Below are positions 21,678 to 32,645 of a DNA stretch of 64,000 nt, in pieces (the first letter of the stretch is position 1; every line of letters begins with the position of its first letter). A model generated the notes under the pieces. The model ran no database searches and was not told the origin of the DNA. It was given only the letters and a program-made list of their open reading frames with translations. Both the position numbers and the translations under genes were made by a program. The stretch is from Ephydatia muelleri. Lineage: Eukaryota; Porifera; Demospongiae; Spongillida; Spongillidae. Location: positions 3,696,215 through 3,760,214 of the forward strand of contig JABACO010000007.1 in the NCBI GenBank assembly GCA_013339895.1, written 5' to 3'.

Positions 21678-21942
21678 AGCGTACAATATCATCCATCCTA
21701 CAGCAACACAGATAGACATCAGGTGATTCGTCGTAATTGATGAATACCGTCTGCAGAGAGTCTATCGATGACATCACCAGTGCCGATAGTACTTGATACA
21801 GAGCCAGTCGATAAACGAGCGTTTTGTACAGCTTTAGACGAAGCACAAAAATGGCTGCCAGTAGACACACGAGTACGGAGACACCATTGACTGCAGCAAT
21901 AACTGCATGATTAAAAGTTATCAATTCGCTGGAATTAACCAT

Positions 21943-22400
21943 CGTTGTGGCATCGCAAGAGACGCAATTTAGCACTATCATTCACTAGGCTTAGAAAACA
22001 GAAGGCGCGGACGAGGTTTAGTGCCACAAATATAACCGCAAGTTACGCATGAATCAATATACAGGTTAGTTACCACACCAGTCTCGCTGAGCCAATTACA
22101 CCCTACCGAGATAATTGGGTCTGTCTCCGCGAGACTAGCTCCACACTGCAGTTTGGGATATATTATACTCGTAAGCAAGCCCTCACTTAATAGGTTTCGT
22201 TGTGCATGCACCGACCTGTGACGGTGGCAAACATGATGCAAAGCCTTCAATCACGAAATTCATCCAACAGTATTCTTCACTGGTGCATAACTATTATACA
22301 TATATGGCCCTCACCAATCCACATCGAAGTGTACGCTTTAGAGCGTTTGTGAAAGCATGCATGCCCAATACTACACCAAGAGCTATGAACATACAACACA
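21943..22400. other. intergenic; short GTCTCGC hairpin
   Basis: GTCTCGCTGAG at 22080 and CGCGAGAC at 22128 form a loose inverted pair around a possible small MITE. No gene. Confidence 0.35.
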
Positions 22401-23351
22401 TCACACACTAGGTGGTGGTAAAGGGAAGTGAGTTTCACTGTTTGCGTGGGTTCCTGTTGAGTAAGACTCCGAAAGGTTTATTTGCTTGATATGTTTGCGC
22501 TTCCTGCCACATATCCGAGCCACAGAGATGTGGATTATAACTGTTGCACCCGAAGATGCACTCCAGAGAGCAAAAAATACAGAACCTGAGATCAACATTC
22601 CTTCATTTGGTGTTGAATGTTGGGTTGTGTAAACATGATACAAAAACACAGGTATTTCAAAGATGAAAAACAATAATGGGAATGTAGCTAATGGAAGAAG
22701 CTGTTTAAGAGCCTTCCAAAACTGGTCGCCGTCGGTGATTGGTTCGTACTTAGATCTCCGACACACTTGACTGGCCAGTTTTATCACCATGGCAACCATG
22801 GCTGTGGATACGGCTATCAGCATAAGCATTGCGGGACCATCCCAGAGGGCAAGCCTCTCAATGAATGCAACACTTGTGTTGGCATAAATGTAGCAATATT
22901 CACCTACAGGGCTCAGCCCATAAGCATGGGTTACCAGAGGTACAATAGCTATCAACGCTGGTACGAGTAGCGAGGTCACAACGTACAACACTTCAAAGTT
23001 CTTCAGATTCTTGTGGAGTACCGCAAAATAGAACAAATGAAAGGTCGCCCACATTGTGAAGAAAAGCTTAGTCCATTCTGTGTACAACTGCAGTAATCCT
23101 ATAGCAGTACATACGCGACCATACATGTTAGGTGATTCGTCATAGTTGATGAACACCACCTGCATAGCACCTACCGACGCCATCGCCAGTGCAGACAGTA
23201 CCTGATAGAGAGCCAGTCGGTAGACAATCGTTTTATACAGGTTTAAACTGAGCATCAAGATGGCTGCCAGTAGGCACACGACTACAGAGATACCGTTGGC
23301 CACTGCGAAAATTGCATGATTAAGAATGTTTGTTGCGCTGGAATTAACCAT
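22401..23351 (-). CDS. seven-transmembrane receptor, copy 2 (intact)
   Basis: A 316-residue single-exon protein, MVNSSATNILNHAIF to LPPPSV. It has the same seven hydrophobic segments, C81/C153-type pair (RVCTAIG and EYCYIYANTS), SKYEPITDGDQFWKA inner loop and RICGRKRK tail as copy 1; they differ mainly in TM2, ECL2 and the tail. The conserved 5' flank follows at 23352-23560. No stop or frameshift. Ligand and coupling unknown. Confidence 0.8.
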   Translation of the reverse strand: MVNSSATNILNHAIFAVANGISVVVCLLAAILMLSLNLYKTIVYRLALYQVLSALAMASVGAMQVVFINYDESPNMYGRVCTAIGLLQLYTEWTKLFFTMWATFHLFYFAVLHKNLKNFEVLYVVTSLLVPALIAIVPLVTHAYGLSPVGEYCYIYANTSVAFIERLALWDGPAMLMLIAVSTAMVAMVIKLASQVCRRSKYEPITDGDQFWKALKQLLPLATFPLLFFIFEIPVFLYHVYTTQHSTPNEGMLISGSVFFALWSASSGATVIIHISVARICGRKRKHIKQINLSESYSTGTHANSETHFPLPPPSV

Positions 23352-24059
23352 TTTTAGACTAGCTCATTGCAAGGAACACGATCAGCACAAGAAGGAACAA
23401 GGATATAGACGAGGCGGCCAGTGGTGTAACTAAACTGTACGGGGGAGTATACGCCTGTCCAATATATCGATCTAAAATCATTACAGCAGGCTACATAGGG
23501 GTATCACCGTATCCTGCATGGGTTTCAAATAGGTCTTGCTATGTCAAATCTAATCACTTCCTTGAAAAAATAATATATATTTACTACTGAACTGCTGTGT
23601 GTGCATGCATGTTCGTATACGCATGCATGTATTTATGCTTGTGTTACCTGTACAGTGTATGCACAAGTGTCTAGAGCATTAAATAATCAGATGTGTTTGT
23701 ATTCACTTTTTTATGTACATGGACTATGTGTGTATTTATGTGTGCATGGCAGTTGTTTGTATGTGCATGTGCTTGTGTGCATGTGCGTATGTGTTGTTTT
23801 CAGCTAGGCTTGTGAAAGTATACTGTACTTGTATATACATTTGTGACATGTAGGCTAAGAGTATAGGGTAGCTGTTTAAATATTGGGTGATATGCTTTTG
23901 TTGCACATGCATGCATATGCCAACAAATTTAATGATTCGCTCTGATCACAGTTACGTACATATTGGTCAATGAGACTTCTCATTCACCCGTTCTCAAAGC
24001 CGTTACCATGGTATTACACATGCAGCGGTTGCAAGTCATGCACCTGCATGCTATGTAAA
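23352..24059. other. intergenic between receptor copies 2 and 3
   Basis: 23352-23560 is the conserved receptor 5' flank. 23590-24059 is the duplicated 3' flank of copy 3 and matches 37810-38231 closely (TACTACTGAACTGCTGTGTG, AGTATAGGGTAGCTGTTTAA). TG-rich but no long microsatellite. Confidence 0.6.
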
Positions 24060-24962
24060 CTATGCGCGAGTGTCCAAAATATCTACAACTGCAGTTTTGA
24101 TAAGTTTGCGTTCCCTACGACATATCCGGGCCACAGAGATGTGGATTATAACTGTTGCACCCGAAGACGCACTCCAGAGAGCAAAACACACCACATTAGC
24201 GATATACATTCCTTCATTTGGAGTTGAATGTTGGGTTGTATAAACGTGAAATATGAACACCGGTATTTCAAAGATGAAGAATAATATAGGAAAAGCAGCC
24301 AATGGAAGGAGCTGTTTGAGAGCTTTCGTAAACTGGTCGCCATCGGTGATTGGTTCGTACTTAGATTTCCAACGCACTTGACCGGCCAGTTTTATCACCA
24401 TGACAACCATGGCTATCGAAGCGGCTATCAGCATAAGCATTGCAGGACCATCCCAGAGGGCGAGCCTCTCAATGAATGCAACACTTGTGTTGGCATAAAT
24501 GTTGCATATATTACCATCAGAGCTCAGCCCATAAGCACGGGTTACCAGAGGTACAATAGCTATCAACGCTGGTACGAGTAGCGAGGTCACAACGTACATA
24601 ACTTCAAGCTTCTTCAGATTCTTGTGAAATACTGCGAAGCAGAAGAGATGAAAGGTCACGCACATCGTGAATAGCAGTTTCGTCCATTCTGTATACACCT
24701 GCAGAAATCCAATAGCAGTACATACGCGACCATAGATGTTAGGCGATTTGTCGTAATTTATCAACACCACCAGCATAGCTGCAACAGTTGCCATCGCCAG
24801 CGCAGATAGTACTTGGTAGAGTGCCAGTCGGTAGACGAGCTTTTTGTACAGCTTTAGACGTCGTATAACGATGGCTGCCACTAGACACACGAGCAAGGAG
24901 ATACCGTTGGCCACTGCTACAGCTGCATGATTGAAAATGTTCGTTGCGCTGGAATTAACCAT
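24060..24962 (-). CDS. seven-transmembrane receptor, copy 3 (intact, short-tail subgroup)
   Basis: A 300-residue protein from MVNSSATNIFNHAAVAVANG to DILDTRA. Seven hydrophobic segments, RVCTAIGFLQVYTEWTKLLF in TM3, NICNIYANTSVAF in ECL2 and KYEPITDGDQF in the inner loop. The C-terminal tail is about 20 residues shorter than in copies 1 and 2 (RRERKLIKTAVVD). Nearly identical to the copy at 38232-39134, with which it shares both flanks. Confidence 0.8.
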   Translation of the reverse strand: MVNSSATNIFNHAAVAVANGISLLVCLVAAIVIRRLKLYKKLVYRLALYQVLSALAMATVAAMLVVLINYDKSPNIYGRVCTAIGFLQVYTEWTKLLFTMCVTFHLFCFAVFHKNLKKLEVMYVVTSLLVPALIAIVPLVTRAYGLSSDGNICNIYANTSVAFIERLALWDGPAMLMLIAASIAMVVMVIKLAGQVRWKSKYEPITDGDQFTKALKQLLPLAAFPILFFIFEIPVFIFHVYTTQHSTPNEGMYIANVVCFALWSASSGATVIIHISVARICRRERKLIKTAVVDILDTRA

Positions 24963-25133
24963 CTTTTAGACTCCTATCATCGAGCGCAACGGAGGAGACG
25001 CGCGATCTAGGAGGCTTATAAGTTCCAACACAAGAAGGCCGTAGGGTGGACGAGGTGTAGTTGCCAGAGGTGGAGACCAAAGTCGAAATATTGAAATTAA
25101 TTAACCCAGTGTACACAGAAACAGCTCGTAAAT

Positions 25134-26383
25134 CACAGGCGTTTGCGGCCATATATTTTGTGGACAAAATGTATGTAATCCGAAAAATTGAAATGATTGC
25201 GTAATGCCTATAGCAACGCCCTTGACAACCTGGAGAACTGAAAACGTGAGCTGCTACAAAAGACAGGATGGCTACAAGCGCCATTTACCGATAGAAAGTT
25301 TGAATTCAAGCTAGAAATTAAAGGTAACAGAAGGTACTAACTAGTTCTCGTATGTTCTTGTAGCCACAATTTTTTTACCAGCGACTTACTGTTGGTATTA
25401 TTATTTCATTCTTTTAGGAGGAGGCGCCACATTTTTGTAGAGCTGCAATCAGTAAGTGCTCCTTAACAATGAGCAAAATATGCTTCACAGGATCTGGTAC
25501 CGAATGGTACATCCTTTGCAAGGTGCATGAATGGATTGGCTACTTTCTCACCCCATGAGACCGAATCTAATATGTGTTTGCCATGCCAATACGCTCTTTG
25601 AGCATATTTTATTCTTAGTTATACCTGGAGGGTCTTGTGTATATGGTTTCCAACTAACACACCACCTAAGTATTGTTGCCTATGGATGTTAAAAGATTGG
25701 AGGGCTTCATCCAATCGCTTTACAAAGGGACCAGCATTCGGTGCTATTGATTATTTCCTCCTTCTGTTTGCGTGCTTTCAATCAGTGCTTGTTTAATCCT
25801 TATACCATCTTCCCTACAAACTGTCTCATGTCTTCCACCTGCTGGACAATAATCTGAGTTTGACCTATGCCATGAACCATTGGATGGTACAGTCAGTGCA
25901 TACCAATGTCCTACATGGCAGCTCTCCAAGCTCCAGTGGTTGGCTCACAATCGTTAGGCATATGGGACACCACAGCTGCTCCAGGATTACTGGATGATTG
26001 GAACTCATCCAGTGAAATCACATTTGGATGGGAGGGGCAACTGCACGAATGCCAGCAACAATTTTGTGTGGATTTAAGTTTGCTGGTCGACCACCTGACT
26101 TTTGTGGTTGGTTGTTTTGGTAAGAAATGACCAGTGTAAACGTACATGTATACATAGTTACGTGTATACATGCATCAATTCAGTACACATAATTATTTTA
26201 TGGTACCTTCTTGCAGACAACTGCTGTGTGCACTGTCCAATCAAAAGGGCAAAGTAAACTATGTACTCTTCAGATAATTTCCATCCATCACTTATTTGCA
26301 TAAACAAAAGATTGTGGGTGAGTGTCATTGCCTGTGTTAATTGCACAGACTGAGTGCAAATCGTCTTATTGCCCACGTCCGTG
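25134..26383 (-). mobile_element. internally deleted relative of the N-RAG element
   Basis: The ends CACAGGCGTTTGC (25134-25146) and, inverted, CACGGACGTGGGC (to 26383) agree at 9 of 13 bases. AAAT flanks both sides (25130-25133 and 26384-26387). The homologous duplicated locus at 39290-39300 reads continuously CGTAAATCGAAAAC, so it is the empty site and confirms a 1.25-kb insertion. It shares with 12154-16221 the left-end 120 bp and two coding blocks. Confidence 0.75.
25627..26105 (-). pseudogene. RAG1-like RING and exon-6 remnants in the deleted N-RAG copy
   Basis: On the minus strand, about 26105-25880 reads KSGGRPANLNPHKIVAG, then HPVILEQLWCPICLTI, SQPLELGELPCRTLVC and TDC. This is the RING start that corresponds to PSILEQLTCQVCL, QQPLELLCGALAC and AQC of the larger copy. 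About 25745-25627 reads GPFVKRLDEALQSF, then RQQYLGGVLVGNHIHKTLQ and a GT donor, corresponding to exon 6, with CAA where the larger copy has TAA. The core between them is deleted, and the RING frame is interrupted. Confidence 0.7.
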
Positions 26384-26593
26384 AAATCAAAATCAAAGAA
26401 AACAAGTGAAAATAGTACTAAAAACAGATGCAGTTAAGATATATATCCGCAACCATTAGTGAGCGCTTGCATCATGTTGAATCCGAAAACAATTTCACGA
26501 TGTGTGTCATGTGGCATTTTCCCCTAGCTAATGGGCTATTTCAGTAAATAATCGTACACCCCTACCGATGACAAAACCAAGTACTATCTGCAG

Positions 26594-26790
26594 CATGGTT
26601 GTCATGACGATTAAACTGGCCAGTCAGGTGTGTCGGAGATCTATATAGTACGAACCAATCACCGATGATGATCAGTACTGGAAGGCTCTCAAATAGCTCC
26701 TTCCACTGTTGTTCTTCATCTTTGAAATACCGGTGCTCATATATCATGTTACAACTTTCAGTTTCAAATGAATGGATGCTGATTGAAGTG
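26594..26790 (+). pseudogene. receptor (7TM) fragment, TM5-TM6
   Basis: The plus strand contains the decayed text SMVVMTIKLASQVCRRS, EPITDDDQYWKALK-stop and LLPLLFFIFEIPVLIYH in broken frames; the DNA matches the paralogues and, most closely, 40180-40400. Not functional. Confidence 0.75.
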
Positions 26791-26865
26791 AAATTTAAAA
26801 TGCTGTGCCATTTTATGATTACAGAGTGTCAACATAATTATATATGACGTGCATTATAAACCTAA

Positions 26866-26933
26866 GTGAAGGCATGCATTTATATGCATTATAAACCTAA
26901 AGGTTTATAATGCATATAAATGCATGCCTTCAC
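26866..26933. repeat. perfect 68-bp palindrome (33-bp arms, 2-base loop)
   Basis: 26866-26898 (GTGAAGGCATGC to TATAAACCT) is the exact reverse complement of 26901-26933, separated by AA. It also contains two copies of ATGCATTATAAACCT-type text with its neighbour at 26849. Likely a foldback MITE or cruciform-forming site. Confidence 0.9.
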
Positions 26934-27149
26934 GAGCGCCTAAAACATGCCAGCTTCCGGTAATTAATAACGCTTGACTATGCAGTGAGTCTGGGAACGA
27001 GACTACCTGATGTTACAAATTGTGCGGATGTTACGATCTCTTTTTATCCATCTTGGTTGCCTATCGCTTTCAGCACCGAAAGAAGCAGATTGGTTTATAA
27101 CACCGGTAAGTTAAAGCGTCCTTCAATACTATGCACGCAAGCTCAGCTG

Positions 27150-27258
27150 TATAGATTCACCCGAAGACGCACTCCACAAAGAACACACGCCAACAGCAAT
27201 CAGCATCCCTTCATTTGAAACTGAAAGTTGTAATATGATATATGAGCACCGGTATGGC
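27150..27258 (-). pseudogene. receptor (7TM) fragment, TM6-TM7
   Basis: The minus strand reads YRCSYIILQLSVSNEGMLI, then CSLWSASSG, equivalent to the end of TM6, the third outer loop and TM7. It abuts the next, larger pseudogene in the same orientation. Confidence 0.7.
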
Positions 27259-27615
27259 AGGAAGCGCTTCCTGCCACATATCCGAGCCACAGAGATGTGG
27301 ATTATAACTGTTGCACCCGAAGATGCACTCCAGAGAGCAAAAAATACAGAACCTGAGATCAACATCCCTTCATTTGGTTGGGTTGTGTAAACATGATACA
27401 AAAACACCGGTATTTCAAAGATGAAAACAATAATGGGAATGTAGCTAATGGAAGAAGCTGTTTAACAGCCTTCCAAAACTGGTCGCTGTCGGTGATTGGT
27501 TCGTACTTAGATCTCCGACACACTTGACTGGCCAGTTTTATCACCATGGCAACCATGGCTGTGGATACGGCTATCAGCATAATCATTGCGGGACCATCCC
27601 AGAGGGCAAGTTTCT

Positions 27616-27730
27616 TGTAATGCGAGCATGCGCAGAACAGGCATTACGTAACATGTATATATACTTCCTTTTCATGTATGTTAGCCAGTCTAATCTGGTG
27701 CTGCCTGTATCCCTTTCTGGTCTCATTACA
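27616..27730 (+). repeat. 5' LTR
   Basis: 115 bp, beginning TGTAATGCGAGCATGCGC and ending GGTCTCATTACA. It differs from the 3' LTR by small indels (an 8-bp GATGGACA missing, CTGTATC inserted), so the insertion is not brand-new. Confidence 0.9.
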
Positions 27731-27747
27731 TTGGCGTAGTCGGCAGG

Positions 27748-30704
27748 ATGGCTAGCAAGCCGGTATTGCTGCCAGAACCTTACAGTGGTGAGTCGGGCAG
27801 TTGGGATGACTGGATAGACCATTTTGAGTGTCTTCTGATAGTGCGGATATTCGCAAGCTAACAGAGCGCCTGGCTCGAATGGAGACACTTCTGGAGGACA
27901 CCCTAGGACGCAAAAGTGACGTGAGTAGAGCAAATCCGCGACGAAAAAGGCAAGTTACCTGCTGGAATTGCGGTCAGATAGGGCATATTGCACGGGCATG
28001 CAGAGTGAATTCCAAACCATTGGAGAAGCAGGGAAACTTCATGCCCCCGATGCGAAGGGCCCAGCATCAGGGGGCAAGCCTGTAAAAGCCCGCAAAGAAT
28101 GCCATTTAACTGTGCCGACATTGTCTCTAACTAGTTGTGCTAATTACAGAGTACATGGCAGAATTAATTCTATTGTTACCGAGTTCACAATTGATACAAG
28201 AGCAGCTGTTTCACTTGTTCGACAAGACGTGTGGTCTAGGGCTGCAAAAGATGGTGGGCTTCAGTTGGTGCAGTGGTCGGGGCAGACACTGGTGGGAGTA
28301 AATGGAGCACCACTACAAACTCATGGACAGGGACTCCTCCGATTCACGTTGCAAGATAATACCTTGGAAGCCAGTGTGATAGTGACTAGTGACCTCAAGG
28401 TCGAGGTGATCCTAGGGGTGGATTTTTTGCAGAAATACAGCTGCGTAATTGATTGTGGGTGTAAAACGCTTTGTATTCCATCCAAGCATATATCAATGCA
28501 GTTCCTGGGAAGCACCGCTCAACTTGTTAGAGAAGTGGGCCTAGTCACGGTAGAGAAACTCCTGCTACCCCCGAAAAGTCAGACTGAAATTATGGTGAGT
28601 GTCACTCAGAGTGCGGAAGGAGGGACATGGATGGTAGAAGGGTGTGGTCGATCTGGAGTGATGGTAGCGCATGCCATTTTGAGACCATTGAAAGGAGCCG
28701 TCCCTTTACGCATATTTAATCCAGGTGAAGAAGCAATAATGGTTCAAAAGGGTGTTACCATAGCAACAATGGAGCAACTGGTGGAGGAGCCCAAAACCAT
28801 GACTTGTGTATCATCTGTGACTGCAGCACGAAAACCAGAAGCGTCGTTGCAAGACCAGTCCTTGTTATGGGATATGGTCATAAAGGTTGGGAAGAACATT
28901 AGCATGGCGGAAAAATAACAGTTGTATTTAGTTTTGTTGGAGTTTGTGGACGTTTTCTCTCCGCAGCCAGGGGAGCATGGACACACGACTGTACTTCAGC
29001 ACCGTATAGATACTGGAATTTCACCCCCAATCCTTCAGCACCCAAGGCGGATTCCACAGTCGCGCACAGAGGAAGGTCCGGCGACTCATCGATGATATGT
29101 TAAAGAAAGACATCATTCAACATTCCAGCAGCCCCTGGTCGTCGCCGATCGTATTGGTTATAAAGAAAGATGGCTCGGCCCGATTCTGCGTCGATTATCG
29201 AAAGCTAAACGCTGTGACAAAAAAGGACGCTTACCCGTTGCCACGTGTCGATGACACGTTAGATACACTTGCTGGATCAAAGTTCTTCTCCACATTAGAC
29301 CTCATAAATGGTTATTGGCAGGTTGAAGTCACTGAGGAGGATCGCCAAAAAACGGCATTTGCTACTAGTGAAGGACTTTTTGAGTTTAAGAGGATGCCTT
29401 TCGGACACTGCAACGCGCCAGCTACCTTCCAATACGTCTAATGGATCGAGTGCTGAAGGATTTGAAGTGGAGCGAGTGTTTAGTTTACATTAGTTATTTT
29501 TGGTAGGACGTTTGATGAGCATTTGTGTCATGTTGCAAACGTTCTCTCCCATTTGAGGCAGGCAGGACTAAAGCTGAAGCCCGAAAAGTGTTACTTTGTG
29601 CAGCAAGAGGTGCGGTACTTGGGCCACATTGTTTCGGAAGAAGGCATTGCTACCGACCCCAGCAAGATCACAGCTGTTAGTAGTTGGCCTGCCCCTCTCT
29701 GTAAAAAAAGACGTTCAGAGATTTCTGGGACTGGCTAACTATTATAGGCGCTTCATTAAAGGATTTGCGGACATTGCCAAACCTTTGCAACGTTTGGTTG
29801 AAAAAAACTCGCTCTTTGAGTGGACAGATGTTTGCCAAAATGCCTTCACACATCTGCGGCAGTGTTTAGTCACGGCACCGTTTTGGCTTTCTGATGCATC
29901 GTGTACAGGAACGGTACTACTGGCCTGGCTACTCAGAGAGTGTGAAAGTTTGGTGCAGGACATGTGTCAAATGCGCCAGGAGAAAGTCTCCTATCCCTCA
30001 AAGGAGGGCTTCCATGCAAACAATACAAGCAGGGTATCCTATGCAAGTGGTGGCAGTGGACATAATGGGCCCTCTACCAGAGACGGATGATGGGAACAAG
30101 TACGTTTTGGTTGCGGTCGACTATTTCACCAGGTGGACTGAGGCATATGGGATACGAAATCAAGAAGCTGCCACAGTAGCCAAGAAACTGGTAGACGAAG
30201 TGTTTTGCCGTTTCTCGCCACCTGAACAATTGCACCCAGATCAAGGAAGACAATTCGAATCGGACTTAATACAAGAGCGATCAGGGAAGACAATTCGAAT
30301 CGGACTTAATACAAGAGCTGTGTGGGTTTCAGGTGGAAGATATAATTGGTGAGAGTGTCTACAAAATCCGAAGCCCAAAAGGTGGTAAGCCCAAAATAAT
30401 TCACTTTGACAGACTGAAGTCGTTTCTCTCGAGTGCGGAGGTTAATGATGTGGGACAGAATCGTGAATCAACCCAGCTGCCAGCAGCACCTCTGAAGTCC
30501 CCATCAGGTGTCGGTTCAGGAGCGGAACTGCAGGACAGTTTTGAGGATGTAGATGATGAGACCGAAACTGACGCGCACATGGAACTACCTGCAGTAGAGG
30601 ACCAACCTGAACCAGTTCCAGACCGTATAGAACAAGCTCCACACATATATCCAACCAGAACAAGAAAAGCTCCTGATCGCTACGGAGCATATGTCCACCA
30701 CTAA
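27748..30704 (+). pseudogene. gag-pol remnants of the LTR element
   Basis: gag starts at ATG 27748 (MASKPVLLPEPYSGE, WDDWIDHFE) and jumps by deletion to a region with the zinc knuckle CWNCGQIGHIARAC (27957-28000). Protease at about 28150-28300 has IDTRAAVSLV, where the catalytic DTG is DTR. RT (29097-29740) has SSPWSSPIVLV, FCVDYRKLNA and PFGHCNAPATFQ, but the YxDD site has become VYISYF, and frameshifts occur near 29445 and 29700. RNase H is almost gone. Integrase (from 29894) has RYYWPG, CRTCVKC, VAVDIMGPLP and HPDQGRQFES; a 40-bp tandem duplication then replaces the region with the last acidic residue. The tail frame ends at 30704. Confidence 0.85.
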
Positions 30705-30722
30705 AAAGAAGAGAGGGAGTGG

Positions 30723-30839
30723 TGTAATGCGAGCATGCGCAGAATAGGCATTACGTAACATGATGGACATGTATATATACTTCCTTTTTATGTATGTTAG
30801 CCAGTCTAATCTGGTGCTGGCCTTTCTGGTCTCATTACA
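30723..30839 (+). repeat. 3' LTR
   Basis: Direct copy of 27616-27730, preceded by the polypurine tract and followed by TCTCT. Confidence 0.9.
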
Positions 30840-30905
30840 TCTCTCAATGAATGCAACACTTGTGTTGGCCACCAGGGCTCAGCCCATAAGTGCGGGTTAC
30901 CAGAG

Positions 30906-32011
30906 TAGGGTGTGTAACCTCCCCTGCATAATGAAAATCGATTTTTCCGAATACTTTTAAAACACTAATCGATTTTACAGGTTTTTGTGGACTTGAAAAT
31001 CGATTTTTCCGAATAGTTTAAAAAACAAAATCGATTTTTCCGAATCGGGTTTGCCAAATTTCCTACCGAATATCTAGGTTATTCAGGTTATGGTGCTTGT
31101 GGAGTGCACATTGAGAAGATAATTTATGTCTGCACAGAAATCCACCTGGTCTCGCACCCAAACTAGAGCTATTCATGTCAGTTGAAAACACAGAGACACA
31201 AGGGTCTACATTAGCATGTGTTTGCGAAATAGTTTAATAGATTGTATGACTTTACCATGCACTTGTACATATCAATAGTAATGTAAACCTAACCATCTAA
31301 CACTAACCACTGAGACCAGGCATCACCATTAAAAACTCACCCCACATCACCTACAATCACGTACTCCACTTACAATCATCCAGCAACCTCCATTCACGTT
31401 CTCGCTAAATGCATATGAAATTTTCCATTAGTACGATTGCGTAATGCTCTCTAATTCCTATACATACTCAAACAGAGCGTATACTTACTTGAAGTGGGTT
31501 CTATTTCACTTGCTAGCGCAATACTCAGATATGTTCACTTCGTACCACTGTACAATAAAACAATGCAATACTAGTACCGGTACATAAATTTATTGCTGCT
31601 ACATATAAGCACAACTCGTGGCATATACTAATGAACTATTACTTACTTGAAGACGACGATAAAAGCATTACACTGTATATTTTGTATCCCCAATTGATGC
31701 ACATTAAATATTTTGTATTCTATTTACTCAATACTTATCAAATTATTAATTGCTTCCGATGTCGTCGCATGTATGTATAAATAGTAAAAACAACAGTGAC
31801 GTTTGTTATATATATATCACTCTAATTATGAAATACTCAATTGAAAATCATATCCACGAATACCTAAGTACCTCCGAATGGAGAAACATAAACCGGTTAT
31901 TCGAATAGATAAAATTTACTAATCGATTTTTCCGAATAATGCTAAATTGCTATTCGAACGGATAGGTTTTTGCGAATATCCGAATAAGCTGATAACCGGT
32001 TACACACCCTA
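30906..32011 (-). mobile_element. hAT-like non-autonomous element, 1.1 kb
   Basis: The ends TAGGGTGTGTAACC (30906) and, inverted, TAGGGTGTGTAACCGGTT (to 32011) are flanked by TACCAGAG on both sides (30898-30905 and 32012-32019). The repeated 8-mer is part of the receptor sequence. The interior carries repeated AATCGATTTTTCCGAAT phrases near both ends and no transposase. The right half matches 10219-10892 in inverse orientation. Confidence 0.85.
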
Positions 32012-32645
32012 TACCAGAGGTACAATAGCTATCAACGCTGGTACAGTAGCGAGGTCACAACGTACAACACTTCAAAGTTCTTCAGATTCTTGTGGAGTAC
32101 CGCAAAATAGAACAAATGAAAGGTCGCCTACATCGTGAAGAATAGCTTAGTCCATTTTGTGTACAACTGCAGTAATCCAATAGCAGTACATATGCGACCA
32201 TACATGTTAGGTGATTCGTCATAGTTGATGAACACCACCTGCATAGCACCTACCGATGCCATCGCGAGTGCAGACAGTACCTGATAGACAGCCAGTCGGT
32301 AGACAATAGTTTTATACAGGTTTAAACAGAGCATCAAGACGGCTGCCAGTATAGGCCCACGACTACAGAGACACCGTTGATCACTGCGAAAATTGCATGA
32401 TTAAGAGTGCTTGTTGTGCTGGAATTAACCATTTTTAGACTAGCTCATTGCAAGGAACACGATAAGCACAAGAAGGAACAGGGATAGACGAGGCGGCCAT
32501 GATCTGTAACGAAACTGATACGCCTGTCCAATATAACGATCTAAAAATTATTACAGCATGCTACATAGGGGAGGCTACATAGGGGAGGGGTATCACCATA
32601 TCCTGCATGGGTTTCAAATAGGTCTTGCTATGTCAAATCTAATCA

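Larger units (their letters stand above)
19943..21942 (-). pseudogene. receptor (7TM) pseudogene split by a hAT element
   Basis: The 5' part (21942 to 21686) encodes MVNSSELITFNHAV through TM1-TM2 to NYDESPDVY. After the hAT element, 20128 to 19943 gives MKLLFTIWVAFHLFCFGVLH through TM4 to VTHAYGLN. The 3' half (TM5-TM7) is missing: homology to the paralogues stops at about 19943. TM3 is also damaged around 21700, where a short block is rearranged. The copy is clearly non-functional. Confidence 0.85.
27616..30839 (+). mobile_element. Ty3/gypsy-type LTR retrotransposon, deleted
   Basis: LTRs at 27616-27730 and 30723-30839 (about 115 bp, TGTAATG..CATTACA). TTTCT before and TCTCT after give a 5-bp target duplication with one change. 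A primer-binding-like TGGCGTAGTCGGCAGGAT follows the 5' LTR, and a purine tract (AAAAAGAAGAGAGGGAGTGG, 30703-30722) precedes the 3' LTR. The gene order gag-protease-RT-integrase identifies Ty3/gypsy. Large deletions in gag and RNase H make it incapable of moving by itself. Confidence 0.9.
27260..32432 (-). pseudogene. receptor (7TM) pseudogene broken by two nested elements
   Basis: The 5' part is 32432-32012 (ATG at 32432-32430, TM1-TM4 region, with a small defect at about 32350). A middle sliver 30905-30840 follows after the hAT-like element. 27610-27260 continues through TM5 (CAGVLRRSKYEPITDSDQF-like), TM6 and TM7 to GRKR, with a frameshift near 27430. The receptor text resumes exactly at the target duplications of the two inserts, so all pieces are one gene copy of the copy-2 subgroup. 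32433-32645 is its conserved 5' flank. Confidence 0.85.

Noticed and set aside
22767-22970. Repeated 67-codon plus-strand open frames at 22767, 24378, 27524 and 38550
   Set aside because: They are the complement of the conserved receptor TM4-TM5 region; conservation comes from the sense gene.
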